NCBI RefSeq assembly: GCF_014196615.1
Contig: NZ_JACIDY010000001.1
Coordinates: 124,001-188,000, forward strand
DNA length: 64,000 nucleotides
Origin: Novosphingobium fluoreni
Lineage (GTDB): Bacteria > Pseudomonadota > Alphaproteobacteria > Sphingomonadales > Sphingomonadaceae
Direction of reading: 5' to 3'
This document shows, in pieces, positions 7,649 through 17,014 of the stretch (position 1 is its first letter; each line of letters opens with the position of its first letter). The position numbers and the translations under genes are program-made. Under the pieces are notes generated by a model. The model worked only from the letters and a program-made list of their open reading frames with translations, was not told where the DNA came from and made no database searches.

Positions 7649-10054
7649 ATGGCGACAAGACCCATCGCGGCCGGACGACGGATCGCCAAGCCGGACTGGC
7701 GCGCGGTGCTGAAGCGCTCGCTGCGCCGTGCCAGCGAGCTGACAGGCGCGCTGACGCTGTTTTCGGCCATGCTGTTCCTGGCGCTTTCGCTCGCCAGCTA
7801 TCACCAGACCGACCCCTCGCTGTCGACGGCGGCGGGCGGTGCCGTGCAGAACTGGATGGGTCCGGGCGGTGCGTGGATCGCAGACCTGATGCTGCTGCTG
7901 TTCGGCCCGGTCGCTTTCCTGTTCGTCCCCTTGCTCTACGTCTTTGCCCGCAAGCTGTGGCGGCTGGTCGAGGAAGAGGATGGCTGCGTCGAACCCAGTG
8001 ACCAGCGCTGGTGGCGGCCGGTCTGCGTGCTCGCCTTCGCGATGCTGCTGATCTCCACCGTGCTCTCGCTGGGCTTTACCAGTGAAGGTGGCGTGCTGCC
8101 CGCGTCGATGGGCGGCATTTCCGGGCTGGTCGGGGCCAAGGCGATCCATGGGCTGACCGGTTTCCTGCCCGAAGCGCTACAGGGCTGGACGACCTTTGCC
8201 ATCGCCGTGGTCTGCCTGTTCGCGGGCACCGCGCTCGCCGGCAAGGTCTTCGCATTCGATTGGGGCGTGCTGCTTTCGTTGCCCGGCAAGCTGGGCCGCG
8301 CCACCGACGCATTGCCCACAGGCGATGGCAAGGGCAGCGCCGCCCGCGCCAAGCCTGCCGCCACCGCCACCCGTGACATGGCCGCCCGTGATATGGCCGC
8401 GCCCGCTGGTGCCGATGCCGCGTCGCCTTCCGCCTTGCCCTGGGCAGACGACAAGCCGCGCAAAGTCCCGGAAATCGTCGATCCCAGCAAGCCCGCCGCT
8501 CCCGCGCAACTCACTTCGGCGCGGCAGAAGGATATGTTCGACAAGTACGAACTGCCCTCGCTCGATCTGCTCAAGGAAGCCGCGGTGGGCTCGCAAGTGC
8601 CGATCGACAAGCTCAGCCTGGAGCGCAACGCCCGCCTGCTGGAAACCGTGCTGGACGACTTCAACGTCAAGGGTGAGATTACCGCCGTTCGCACCGGTCC
8701 GGTCGTCACCATGTACGAACTGGAACCGGCGCCGGGCATCAAGTCCAGCCGCGTGATCGGCCTGGCGGACGATATCGCCCGCAACATGAGCGCGATCTCG
8801 GCGCGCGTCTCCTCGATCCCGGGCCGCACGGTGATGGGCATCGAGCTTCCCAATGCAGACCGCCAGATGGTCTCGTTCCGCGAGATGGTCGGCTCCGAGG
8901 CTTTCGCCAGCCACAAGGGCATGCTGCCGATCATCCTGGGCAAGGACATCGCGGGCGAGCCGGTCGTCGCCGACCTGGCCACCATGCCACACTTGCTGGT
9001 CGCGGGCACCACCGGCTCGGGCAAGTCGGTCGGGCTGAACTGTATCCTGCTCTCGCTGCTTTATCGCCTGACGCCCGCGCAGTGCCGCCTGATCCTGGTC
9101 GATCCCAAGGTGCTGGAACTGAAGAGCTACGACCATATCCCGCACTTGCTCTCGCCCGTCGTCACCGAGCCGCCCAAGGCCGTGCGCGCGCTGAAGTGGG
9201 CGGTGGAGGAGATGGAGCGGCGCTATCGCATGATGAGCGAGCTTTCCGTGCGCAACCTCGCCAGTTTCAACGAAAAGGTGCGCGCCGCCGCCGCCAAGGG
9301 CAAGCCGCTGGGCCGCCGCGTGCAGATCGGCTTCGATCCCGAGACGGGCGAGGAACTCTACGAGGAGAACCAGCTCGATTACGAAACGCTGCCGCAGATC
9401 GTGCTGATCGTGGACGAGCTGGCCGACCTGATGGTGACGGTCGGCAAGGAGATCGAAGTGCTGATCCAGCGCCTGGCGCAGAAATCGCGCGCGGCCGGCA
9501 TCCACTTGATCATGGCCACCCAGCGCCCCTCGGTGGATGTCATCACCGGCGTCATCAAGGCCAACCTGCCCACCCGCATCAGCTTTGCCGTCACCAGCCG
9601 CATCGACAGCCGCACGATCCTGGGCGAACAGGGCGCGGAGCAGCTGCTGGGCAAGGGCGACATGCTCTACAAGCCCAGCTCCGACCCGTTGAAGCGCGTT
9701 CATGGCCCCTTCGTCAGCGACGAGGAAGTGGAAGGCGTGGCCGATTACTGGCGCACCCAGGGCAAGCCCGACTATATCGACGCCGTGACCGAGGAGCCGG
9801 AGGAAGGCAGCTTCGGCTTCGACGATATCGATGCCGCGTCGGACAATCCGGACGATCGCAAGTATCGCCAGGTCTGCCATCTCGTTTTCGAAAACCAGAA
9901 GGTGTCCGTATCCTGGCTGCAACGCCAGATGGGCGTGGGCTACAACACCGCCGCCAAGTGGGTGGAGCGCATGGAACAGGACGGCTTCGTCGGCCCCGCC
10001 AATCACGTCGGCCGTCGCGACATCTACCGCGATGAGAATGGGCAGCCGCTGTAG
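7649..10054 (+). CDS. ftsK: DNA translocase FtsK
   Basis: FtsK pumps chromosome ends across the closing septum and activates XerCD at dif. The 801-residue product has four N-terminal membrane helices (roughly residues 30-210), an Ala/Pro-rich linker, the RecA-like motor with Walker A AGTTGSGKSVGLN near residue 455 and Walker B IVLIVDELADLM, and the C-terminal gamma winged-helix that reads KOPS (QRQMGVGYNTAAKWVERMEQ). It starts at ATG 7649, MATRPIAAG. A longer reading from 7520 would overlap the preceding gene. The linker is short compared with E. coli, as is usual in alphaproteobacteria. Confidence 0.96.
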   Translation: MATRPIAAGRRIAKPDWRAVLKRSLRRASELTGALTLFSAMLFLALSLASYHQTDPSLSTAAGGAVQNWMGPGGAWIADLMLLLFGPVAFLFVPLLYVFARKLWRLVEEEDGCVEPSDQRWWRPVCVLAFAMLLISTVLSLGFTSEGGVLPASMGGISGLVGAKAIHGLTGFLPEALQGWTTFAIAVVCLFAGTALAGKVFAFDWGVLLSLPGKLGRATDALPTGDGKGSAARAKPAATATRDMAARDMAAPAGADAASPSALPWADDKPRKVPEIVDPSKPAAPAQLTSARQKDMFDKYELPSLDLLKEAAVGSQVPIDKLSLERNARLLETVLDDFNVKGEITAVRTGPVVTMYELEPAPGIKSSRVIGLADDIARNMSAISARVSSIPGRTVMGIELPNADRQMVSFREMVGSEAFASHKGMLPIILGKDIAGEPVVADLATMPHLLVAGTTGSGKSVGLNCILLSLLYRLTPAQCRLILVDPKVLELKSYDHIPHLLSPVVTEPPKAVRALKWAVEEMERRYRMMSELSVRNLASFNEKVRAAAAKGKPLGRRVQIGFDPETGEELYEENQLDYETLPQIVLIVDELADLMVTVGKEIEVLIQRLAQKSRAAGIHLIMATQRPSVDVITGVIKANLPTRISFAVTSRIDSRTILGEQGAEQLLGKGDMLYKPSSDPLKRVHGPFVSDEEVEGVADYWRTQGKPDYIDAVTEEPEEGSFGFDDIDAASDNPDDRKYRQVCHLVFENQKVSVSWLQRQMGVGYNTAAKWVERMEQDGFVGPANHVGRRDIYRDENGQPL

Positions 10055-10056
10055 AT

Positions 10057-10455
10057 ATGTCCCTGCGATCCGCTCCTGCCGGGATATCCGGCCCCGCCGC
10101 GCCAAATCGCGCTGTCTTCGCCCAAGCTCTCGCCTGGGCGGCGTTTGCGACGATCGGCTGTGCCACGCTCGGCGGATGCGCGGCCGTCCCGCCAAGCAAG
10201 ACAGCTTATCCGCTGGACCCTGCGCAGTTCCTGATTGTCTGTGAATGTGCCACTCCTGCAGCGAAGGAGCAGGTGGCTTCGCAGGTGCGGCAACTGCAAG
10301 GCGCCGTCTTGTACATCCACTCGCAATCGCAGAGCCTTTCCGTAGCGGCACCAGTGAATGGCGATGCCGCGCGGTTCGAGGCGGCGCTCTTGCGGGTTCC
10401 TACCGTTATCGCCGTGCAGGCCTTGGGGGCGGCGCAGCCCTCGACTCCGAATTGA
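10057..10455 (+). CDS. Putative lipoprotein, unknown function
   Basis: A 132-residue product starting two bases after the ftsK stop, hence probably in the same transcript. Residues 20-41 form a hydrophobic segment ending in the lipobox-like LGGC (Cys 41), suggesting an outer- or inner-membrane lipoprotein, although the leader is unusually long. The rest has two short helices around CECATPAAKEQVASQVRQL and no domain I recognise. The LolA gene often found after ftsK is not present here. Confidence 0.6.
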   Translation: MSLRSAPAGISGPAAPNRAVFAQALAWAAFATIGCATLGGCAAVPPSKTAYPLDPAQFLIVCECATPAAKEQVASQVRQLQGAVLYIHSQSQSLSVAAPVNGDAARFEAALLRVPTVIAVQALGAAQPSTPN

Positions 10456-10576
10456 TCATCGCGATCGCGGTTGTGGCAATGCTGTGCGGTGCGCCCCGTG
10501 TCTCGGGGGTATCGCTGGGCTGCCCCGGGCGTTAGACAGGTCTGGTGACAACCCTTTCCTGTGTGAGCCCCGTCTG

Positions 10577-12325
10577 ATGGAAGAGCATACCCAGTCCTTC
10601 CTGCTCCACGACGGGGCGCTGCTGCTGGGCACGGCGCTGGTGTTCGTGCTGGTGTTCCGGCGGCTCGGCCTCGGTGCCACGCTGGGCTACCTGATGACCG
10701 GCGCGGTGCTTGGGCCTTATGCCCTGCGCTTGGTCGGCGATGCCGAAAGCAAGCTGGGCATCGCCGAGCTGGGCATCACGCTGCTGCTGTTCATCGTCGG
10801 GCTGGAACTGGCCCCGCATCGCCTGTGGCGGATGCGGCATGAAATCTTTGGCCTGGGCCTGCTGCAGGTGACGGCGTGCGGGTTGGCGGTAACGGGCGTG
10901 ATCTTCGCGTTCACCGGCTTTTCGCTCACCGCTTCGCTGGCGCTGGGGCTGCCGCTGGGCTTGTCCTCCACCGCGCAGGTGCTGCCGATGCTGCAAAGCG
11001 CGGGCCGCCTGCACACGCCATTCGGAGAACGGGCCTTTGGCATCCTGCTGTTCCAGGACCTGTCGATCATCCCCCTGATCACCATCATCGCCGCGATGAG
11101 CCGTAATCCGGCCGCGGCTGAGGGGCCTCCGGGCTGGCTGCTGGTGATCTACACCCTGGCCGCGATCGTGGGACTGGTGGCGGCGGGCCGCTTCCTGATC
11201 CGCCCGCTGTTCCGCCTGATCGGCAATCTGGGCGAGCGCGAGATGTTCGTCTTTGCCGGCCTGTTCACCGTGATCGTCTCGGCCGCGGCGATGGAGTTGC
11301 TGGGGCTGTCTACCGCGCTGGGCGCCTTCATCGCCGGGGTGATGCTGGCCGATACGCCCTATCGCCATGAGCTGGAAGCCGATGTCGAGCCGTTCCGCAC
11401 CATCCTGCTCGGCCTGTTCTTCATGTCGGTCGGCATGATGGTGAACCTCGATGCAGTCGCCCAGCAGCCGCTCTACGTCTTCACGATGGCCCTGGCGGTG
11501 ATCACTACCAAGGCGCTGGTCATCTTTCTGATCGGCAAGGCCTTCGGCATGGAATGGCGTGGCGCTTTGGCTCTGGGACTGTTGCTGAGCCAGGGGGGTG
11601 AGTTCGGCTTCGTACTGTTCGCGCAGGCGCAGGATGCGCTGCTGATCAGGCCGGAAGCCGGGAGCATCTTCACCGCCGTGGTCACTCTATCGATGGTGAG
11701 CACGCCGTTCCTGATGATGGCGACGCGCCGGATGCGTGAGGCTCCGATCACCAAGGAGACGCGGGACGAGCCGCAACCCGATGGCTCCAACGCGCTGATC
11801 GTGGGCTACGGCCGCTTCGGCCAGACCGTGGCGCAGATGCTGATCGCCGCAGAGATCGAGGTGACCCTGATCGATACCGACGTCGAGATGATCGACATCG
11901 CCGATGGCTTTGGCGCGAAGGTCTATTTCGGGGACGGCACGCGGATCGACCTGCTGCGACAAGCCGGTGCCGCCGATGCCGAACTGATCGCGTTCTGCAT
12001 CGATGGCGATCAGATCACCGAGGCGTTTCTCCACGCGGTGCACCAAGCCTTCCCGCGCCCGCAGATCCTGGTCCGCGCATTCGATCGACGCACGATGGTC
12101 GCCCTGAAGGACACGCCGGTGCGCAAGATCGTGCGCGAGGTGATGGAATCCGCCGTAGTGATGGCGCGTACCGCGCTGGATGCGCTGGACGTATCACTGC
12201 AGGATATCGATCGGGCGGAAGCTGCTTATCGCAGCCGTGACAAGGAGCGGCTGACCCTGCAAATCCAAACGGGCGACATCACCGCCGCGCGGGACCGCAT
12301 CTTCACCCAGCCCTCAAGAAGCTAA
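10577..12325 (+). CDS. Kef-type monovalent cation/proton antiporter with TrkA-N domain
   Basis: CPA2-family potassium/proton antiporter. The 582-residue product has about 12 membrane helices (residues 10-390) with family motifs GYLMTGAVLGPYALRLVG, ELGITLLLFIVGLEL and LGLSTALGAFIAGVMLADTPYRHELEADVEPFR split over the sixth to tenth helices. A cytoplasmic RCK/TrkA-N Rossmann domain follows (ALIVGYGRFGQTVAQML near residue 410), sensing NAD(H) or glutathione adducts. The start at ATG 10577 (MEEHTQSF) suits KefB/KefC. No KefF/KefG ancillary subunit is adjacent. Confidence 0.9.
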   Translation: MEEHTQSFLLHDGALLLGTALVFVLVFRRLGLGATLGYLMTGAVLGPYALRLVGDAESKLGIAELGITLLLFIVGLELAPHRLWRMRHEIFGLGLLQVTACGLAVTGVIFAFTGFSLTASLALGLPLGLSSTAQVLPMLQSAGRLHTPFGERAFGILLFQDLSIIPLITIIAAMSRNPAAAEGPPGWLLVIYTLAAIVGLVAAGRFLIRPLFRLIGNLGEREMFVFAGLFTVIVSAAAMELLGLSTALGAFIAGVMLADTPYRHELEADVEPFRTILLGLFFMSVGMMVNLDAVAQQPLYVFTMALAVITTKALVIFLIGKAFGMEWRGALALGLLLSQGGEFGFVLFAQAQDALLIRPEAGSIFTAVVTLSMVSTPFLMMATRRMREAPITKETRDEPQPDGSNALIVGYGRFGQTVAQMLIAAEIEVTLIDTDVEMIDIADGFGAKVYFGDGTRIDLLRQAGAADAELIAFCIDGDQITEAFLHAVHQAFPRPQILVRAFDRRTMVALKDTPVRKIVREVMESAVVMARTALDALDVSLQDIDRAEAAYRSRDKERLTLQIQTGDITAARDRIFTQPSRS

Positions 12326-12355
12326 GCGATCCCGGCGGCGGGTATTGCCTGTGAC

Positions 12356-13348
12356 CTACGCACTGGCCGGGTCCGCCTCGGCTTCACGGGCATAGCGGGC
12401 TGCCAGCCATGCGCAGACGAACAGTTGCAACTGGTGAAAGATCATCACCGGCAGCAGCACCATGCCCACTTGCGCGGGTGCAAACAGTGCGCCGGCCATC
12501 GGTACGCCTGAGGCGAGGCTCTTTTTCGAGCCGCAGAACAACAGCACGATGCCGTCCTCGCGCGTCAGGCCACTCCAGCGCGCCATCAGCGTCGTGGCGG
12601 CCAGGATCGCACCCAGCAGCACCGCGCTGAGCATCAACAACAGGCCCAGATCGCCAAGGCCCAGCTTCTGCCACAACCCCTGCACCACCGCGGCGCTGAA
12701 CGCGGAATAGACCACCAGCAGGATCGAGCCGCGATCGACCGGGGTCAGCAGCTTCTTGTGGCGATCCACGAAACTGCCGATCAGCGGACGCAGAAGATGG
12801 CCCGCCAGAAACGGCAGAAGCAACTGTTCGACGATGCTGCGCACGCCATGCCAGTCAAAGCCCTGGCCGCCCCCCCGCGAGTGAATGAGCAGGCCGGCCA
12901 GCAGTGGCGTCAGGAATATGCCGATCAGGTTCGACAAGGAGGCACTGCAAACCGCCGCCGCCACATTGCCGCGGGAGATGGCGGTAAAGGCGATTGAGGA
13001 TTGCACGGTGGAGGGCAGCAGCGTCAGGAACAGCAGGCCGGAAACCAGCAGCGGGTCCAGCCACTGCGCGGTCGCAGCCTGAAGCCCCAGGCCGAACGCC
13101 GGAAAGATCGCGAAGGTGGCGGCCAGCACCTGCAGGTGCAATCGCCAGTTGCCGATGCCCTGCATGATCGCCTCGCGCGAAAGCTTGGCGCCATGCAGGA
13201 AAAACAGCAGCGCGATCGCAAGATCGGCGATGACCTCGACCACACGCGCACCCGCGCCGCGGGCCGGCAAGATGGAGGCCAAGACGACCACCGCCACCAG
13301 GCTGAGCAGGAAGGGATCGACTTTGAATCGAAAGGAAGAACGCGCCAT
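12356..13348 (-). CDS. SBF-like transporter (bile acid:sodium symporter superfamily, YfeH/Rch1 type)
   Basis: A 330-residue integral membrane protein with about ten hydrophobic helices. Motifs PFLLSLVAVVVLASILPARG, LFFLHGAKLSREAI, LLPSTVQSSIAFT and LLFCGSKKSLASGVP match the SBF-like group (PF13593). Members of that group include fungal Rch1 (calcium homeostasis) and bacterial YfeH; the substrate in bacteria is unknown. I start at the ATG at 13348, because the upstream extension is Arg-rich and not family-like. It converges with the Kef-type gene across a 30-base gap. Confidence 0.85.
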   Translation of the reverse strand: MARSSFRFKVDPFLLSLVAVVVLASILPARGAGARVVEVIADLAIALLFFLHGAKLSREAIMQGIGNWRLHLQVLAATFAIFPAFGLGLQAATAQWLDPLLVSGLLFLTLLPSTVQSSIAFTAISRGNVAAAVCSASLSNLIGIFLTPLLAGLLIHSRGGGQGFDWHGVRSIVEQLLLPFLAGHLLRPLIGSFVDRHKKLLTPVDRGSILLVVYSAFSAAVVQGLWQKLGLGDLGLLLMLSAVLLGAILAATTLMARWSGLTREDGIVLLFCGSKKSLASGVPMAGALFAPAQVGMVLLPVMIFHQLQLFVCAWLAARYAREAEADPASA

Positions 13349-13448
13349 CCGCTCTTCCTGCCCTTCGATGGCGATGCGGGCAAACGCAATGATGGAACGG
13401 GAGTTGCGTGAAACGCCACGGACGGCGCTGCCTGACCGCCGGATACTG

Positions 13449-13670
13449 TCAGTCGGCGGGCGCGGGCTCCGTCGCGTAGTCGCGCGCCGATGAGGGCAAG
13501 CCCTCAGCCAGGCGGCGGGCATCGATCATCTGCGCCGCCTCGTCCAAGGCGCGCGCTTCGCCCACGGTCTTAGCGCCCGGCCCGGCCGCCTCGTCCGCCT
13601 TCTTACACCCGCCAAGCGTCAGGGCCGCCGCGCCGATCGCCGCGAGAGGAAGATACCGGCGCTCAGCCAT
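13449..13670 (-). CDS. Small lipoprotein, unknown function
   Basis: A 73-residue product with a classical lipoprotein signal: positive MAERRY, a hydrophobic run, then LTLGGC (Cys about 22) followed by KKADEAAG. The mature part of about 50 residues is charged and probably unstructured. Its start overlaps the end of the DUF4112 gene by 8 bases, so the two are translated together. Confidence 0.7.
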   Translation of the reverse strand: MAERRYLPLAAIGAAALTLGGCKKADEAAGPGAKTVGEARALDEAAQMIDARRLAEGLPSSARDYATEPAPAD

Positions 13671-14079
13671 CGATCACCTGCGTGTGCGGATGGTGCTTGT
13701 CCATGTGGCGGCGGATCAGTTTCAGGTTGCGGCTGTTGGAGCGGAACATGAAGTCGAACAAGTCCCCGGCCAGCGGGATCGCGCCAAGCGCCGTGTCGAT
13801 GCCGACATTGCCGATCATCCGCGCCAGTTGGAACTTCGACATGCCCAGGTTTCGCGCTTCCCAAACGATGTAGAGGCCCAGCATCGCCGCGATCGCATCG
13901 CCCGCGATCGGCACCAGCCCGATGATCGCATCAAGGCCCACCGGCCGATTGGTTCCGGGAAGCATGAAGCTGCGCTCCAGCAGGCGCTCCATCGCTTCCA
14001 CCCGCAGGCGGATCGAAGCCGGATCGTTGCCCAGTGGCAGATCCAGCCCCATGCGGCGCGCTTTTCCCGTTTCCACCAC
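13663..14079 (-). CDS. DUF4112 domain membrane protein
   Basis: A 138-residue protein with the DUF4112 pattern: RVEAMERLLERSFMLPGTNR, GLDAIIGLVPIAGDAIAAML and GNVGIDTALGAIPLAGDLFD. These are two similar hydrophobic hairpins each carrying an (I/V)P(I/L)AGD motif, and both are intact. The family is widespread and uncharacterised, predicted at the inner membrane. It overlaps the small lipoprotein gene downstream and lies about 30 bases after the solute-binding gene. Confidence 0.85.
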   Translation of the reverse strand: MVETGKARRMGLDLPLGNDPASIRLRVEAMERLLERSFMLPGTNRPVGLDAIIGLVPIAGDAIAAMLGLYIVWEARNLGMSKFQLARMIGNVGIDTALGAIPLAGDLFDFMFRSNSRNLKLIRRHMDKHHPHTQVIDG

Positions 14080-14107
14080 GTGCCGACACCTCGCTCAAGT
14101 TCGAGGA

Positions 14108-15676
14108 TTATTTGGGCACCCAAGCGAGCGGCATCAAGGGATGCCACGCATAGCTATTGCTGGCGAAGCCCGCGACATTGCCCCGCACCAGCGACCATCG
14201 GATCGGCGCGCCGAAGGGGATGAAGATATTGGCCTGCGTCAGCCGCGCCTCGGCCTCTCCCAGCACGGCCGATCTTTGCGATGGGTCCACCACGCGTGCC
14301 GCCTGGGCGACGATGCTGTCCACCTCAGGATCGCACAGCCCTCGCCGTGCGGCACAGGACAGCCGGTTCAAGAACCAGCGCGCGCGCGGGAAACGGGCCA
14401 CATCGTCGATCAGGCGCAAGTCCGCCGCCGCGAAGCTGCGCGCGCGGACGCTGTTCACGCCAATGCGCTGGAAATCGCCCGCCAGCTTCTCGAACAAGAT
14501 GTCCGAGCCCGGACCGGCAGGGAGCCAGATCGACAGCCGCGGCGCGGGCCGCCCCGGCGTGGCACCGGCACGCTTGCCGGCGGCTTCATTCCCGCTCTCG
14601 GCCGCTGCCCCTCCCCCGTCGATCCAGTCCTGCACCCGCGCGGCGGCAACGCTGCGACGCTGCTCGATCGACTGGCTGGTCCAGCGCTCGCCATTGGTCT
14701 GCAAATCGCCTTCCAAACCGGGTGAGACGATCCGGGTAGCGGGAGTCCAGCCGCCTACACCGAACGGCGCCATCAAGGCGGCCCGATCGATCGCCAGCGC
14801 CAGCGCCTCGCGATTGCGCGGATCAGCAAGAAAACCGTTATCGTTCGCCGCCAGCAGGCCGAACAGACCGATGACCGGATCAAGCTGGATCGTACCCCGC
14901 AGGATGCCGACCGAGCTGGTATAGGGAAAGTCCTGGATGCGGCCGCCCAACACCAGGTCCACTTTGTTGTCGTTGAAGCGGGCCACGGCCTGAGACGCCG
15001 GCAGTTTCGTCATCACGATCTGGCGCGTGCGATCTTCCCAACCGGGCACTTGCGGCAGGCCGAGCCGTGAAGGCTCGATCGCGGTGAAGCGCGCGACGGC
15101 GCCGTTACGATCGATCACCATCGGCCCATCACCGCGCTTCTCGCGTAGTAGGCCCAACTCTGGCTGGGCCATCAACTGCAGAAAATACGGCATCGGGCGG
15201 AACAGGCGTATCTCGATGACACGCCCGGCCATCACCCGCACTTCCTCCACCGCCGCCAGATCGAGCCCGAGGGGCGCGCCGCGCTGCGCCTTCATCGCGG
15301 CATCCAGCGCGGCCTTGGCGGATTTCGCGGTCAAGGGATCGCCGTTGCGCCATTCTCCGTCCCGCAGGCGGAAGATATAGCTTTGTCCATCGTCGGTGAC
15401 GATCCAACGGTCCGCCAGCGCGGGCACCACCCGTCCCTGCTCATCGAACGACACCAAGCCCTCCGCCACCGATGCACGCGTCAATTGGCGAGCCAGCGGA
15501 CGGTCCAGCCCGGCCTGGTATTCATCATCCGGCCCGGTGATGACGGCGAGAGCGAAGGGAGAGTTGTCTCGCTTGCCACATCCGCAAAGGGCAAGGGAGG
15601 CGGCGCAAAGCGTGAAAAGGGCCGTGGCCTTCCAGCGGGCCGGTCTTTTCGCGGGCGCTGGAAGCTGGACGGGCAT
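14108..15676 (-). CDS. ABC transporter substrate-binding lipoprotein, family 5
   Basis: A 522-residue periplasmic peptide/nickel-type solute-binding protein (SBP_bac_5). The N-terminus has a signal with a lipobox (SLALCGC), followed by LARQLTRASVAEGLVSFDEQG and VPALADRWIVTDDGQSYIFRLR, the characteristic family opening in which the binding lobe begins. The later half keeps the two-lobe architecture. No permease or ATPase gene is nearby, so its transporter must be encoded elsewhere or it works as a chaperone or sensor. It is preceded by PilZ and DksA genes on the same strand. Confidence 0.85.
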   Translation of the reverse strand: MPVQLPAPAKRPARWKATALFTLCAASLALCGCGKRDNSPFALAVITGPDDEYQAGLDRPLARQLTRASVAEGLVSFDEQGRVVPALADRWIVTDDGQSYIFRLRDGEWRNGDPLTAKSAKAALDAAMKAQRGAPLGLDLAAVEEVRVMAGRVIEIRLFRPMPYFLQLMAQPELGLLREKRGDGPMVIDRNGAVARFTAIEPSRLGLPQVPGWEDRTRQIVMTKLPASQAVARFNDNKVDLVLGGRIQDFPYTSSVGILRGTIQLDPVIGLFGLLAANDNGFLADPRNREALALAIDRAALMAPFGVGGWTPATRIVSPGLEGDLQTNGERWTSQSIEQRRSVAAARVQDWIDGGGAAAESGNEAAGKRAGATPGRPAPRLSIWLPAGPGSDILFEKLAGDFQRIGVNSVRARSFAAADLRLIDDVARFPRARWFLNRLSCAARRGLCDPEVDSIVAQAARVVDPSQRSAVLGEAEARLTQANIFIPFGAPIRWSLVRGNVAGFASNSYAWHPLMPLAWVPK

Positions 15677-15738
15677 GGTCTGGGACTAGAGCATTTTGCC
15701 GCCGCCGCAAAGGCGAGCGGGCAGGATTTCGGCAGGTG

Positions 15739-16110
15739 TTAGACCTTGCGGACCTGCCCGGGTTCGCCCAGCGACTGGCGAGTCGGTTCGAAGCGATTTA
15801 TCTGGCCGCCGGGGCCCTCCGCGCGGATACGAGCCAGCCGGGGGTCGATCGGTTCGACAAAGGCGACGCCGAAGCGGCTTTCCTGCACCCAGGCCACCGA
15901 ACCGCGCACCCAGCCCAGATTGCGGATCTGAACATCCAGCACATCGCCACGGCGGACGCGGACTTCGCCCTCACCCATCATGCCGCCCTCCGACAGATTG
16001 CGTACCTTGATGCGGTGTTCGACCGAAGTGCCGTCCAGACGCAGTTCGGCCATAAGAAACAGGCTGTCGCGTGCGATCTGCCTATTCTCGCTACCGTCCA
16101 TTGGCTCCAT
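15739..16110 (-). CDS. PilZ domain protein
   Basis: A 123-residue single PilZ domain, a cyclic-di-GMP receptor fold. Both ligand-binding motifs are present: RQIAR (RxxxR) near residue 10 and NLSEGG ([D/N]xSxxG) near residue 40, so it should bind c-di-GMP. The mature partner is unknown; candidates include the flagellar motor or polysaccharide machinery, both encoded in this window. I chose ATG 16110. A GTG at 16176 would add 22 residues, partly from a GC-rich hairpin. Confidence 0.85.
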   Translation of the reverse strand: MEPMDGSENRQIARDSLFLMAELRLDGTSVEHRIKVRNLSEGGMMGEGEVRVRRGDVLDVQIRNLGWVRGSVAWVQESRFGVAFVEPIDPRLARIRAEGPGGQINRFEPTRQSLGEPGQVRKV

Positions 16111-16244
16111 CCCGCGTTCGATCGGGCGATCTGGGTTAATAGAAACTTTCCGCCGAAGCGGCGGCCTGGCGCACACTATTAGACTGCAACCACGAAAAAA
16201 CGCTTAATCCGCGATCTGGTCCGATCAGCGGTGGACGGCGCCGT

Positions 16245-16721
16245 TCAATCGTCGCGCGAAACTTTCTCGCGGCGCTCGTGCGCTTCCTGCGCTTCCACGG
16301 TCATTGTGGCGATCGGGCGAGCGATCAGGCGGCCAAGGCCGATCGGCTCTCCGGTCACTTCGCAATAACCGTACTCACCTTCCTCGATGCGGCGCAGCGC
16401 CGAATCGATCTTGGCGATCAGCTTGCGCTGGCGATCGCGCGTGCGCAGTTCGATGCCCCAATCCGTCTCGCTGGACGCGCGATCGTTGAGGTCGGGTTCA
16501 CGAATCGGACCGTCCTGCAGCTGCTGGAGAGTCCCGGCGGACGCCGCCAGGATCAGCCGCTTCCACGACATCAGCAGCTGGCGGAAATAGTCCTGCTGCG
16601 ATTCGGACATGTAGGCTTCATCGTCGGACGGCACATAGGCCCCGCCGATCTCGCGCTTTGCTTTGGCAAGTACGTCAATTTCGTCAGCCAGGGCCGTCGC
16701 CATTTCAGATGAACTCCGCAT
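16245..16721 (-). CDS. dksA: DksA family RNA polymerase-binding regulator
   Basis: DksA binds the RNA polymerase secondary channel and, with ppGpp, resets transcription of rRNA and amino-acid genes. The 158-residue product has the central coiled coil and the C-terminal zinc-finger segment YGYCEVTGEPIGLGRLIARP. Only one of the four zinc cysteines remains, as in other alphaproteobacterial DksA proteins (CxxT/C variants). I start at ATG 16721 because a GGATGA ribosome site lies just upstream; a GTG at 16745 is possible. Confidence 0.9.
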   Translation of the reverse strand: MRSSSEMATALADEIDVLAKAKREIGGAYVPSDDEAYMSESQQDYFRQLLMSWKRLILAASAGTLQQLQDGPIREPDLNDRASSETDWGIELRTRDRQRKLIAKIDSALRRIEEGEYGYCEVTGEPIGLGRLIARPIATMTVEAQEAHERREKVSRDD

Positions 16722-16927
16722 GGTTTCATCCTGGAACGACGACACCCTGCGACGCCGGTCTTAGCCGGTCGTCCCCCGCATCCCAGGTTGCCCGCGCCTA
16801 TAAATGCGGGGGGTTGCACACACAAGCATTGATCACGGCCGAAAACGCAATTTGCGCTGCCAGAATGGAGCTTTGAAATGCACGCCTTGGGCAATGAACG
16901 CGTTGACCCGCAGATTAATTTTTCCCG

Positions 16928-16967
16928 TTAACCATTTGTTGAGCATGCTAGGCGAGAGTCAGCCTAG
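16928..16967 (+). promoter_or_regulatory. CtrA-like box followed by an inverted repeat
   Basis: TTAACCATTTGTTGA (16928-16942) fits the CtrA consensus TTAA-N7-TTAA with one mismatch. Just after it, CTAGGC (16948-16953) pairs with GCCTAG (16962-16967), and the loop holds a GAGTC, which fits the CcrM methylation site GANTC. This lies 48 bases before the Sel1 gene. Cell-cycle control of that gene is inference. Confidence 0.35.
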
Positions 16968-17014
16968 GACTGAGGGCCGGTTTATCCTGCCCACGTACCC
17001 AGGGGTATGTTCCG

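Noticed and set aside
8177..10351. 724-codon open frame antisense to ftsK
   Set aside because: His/Asp/Gln-rich shadow of GC-rich coding sequence with no family pattern; the plus-strand FtsK is unambiguous.
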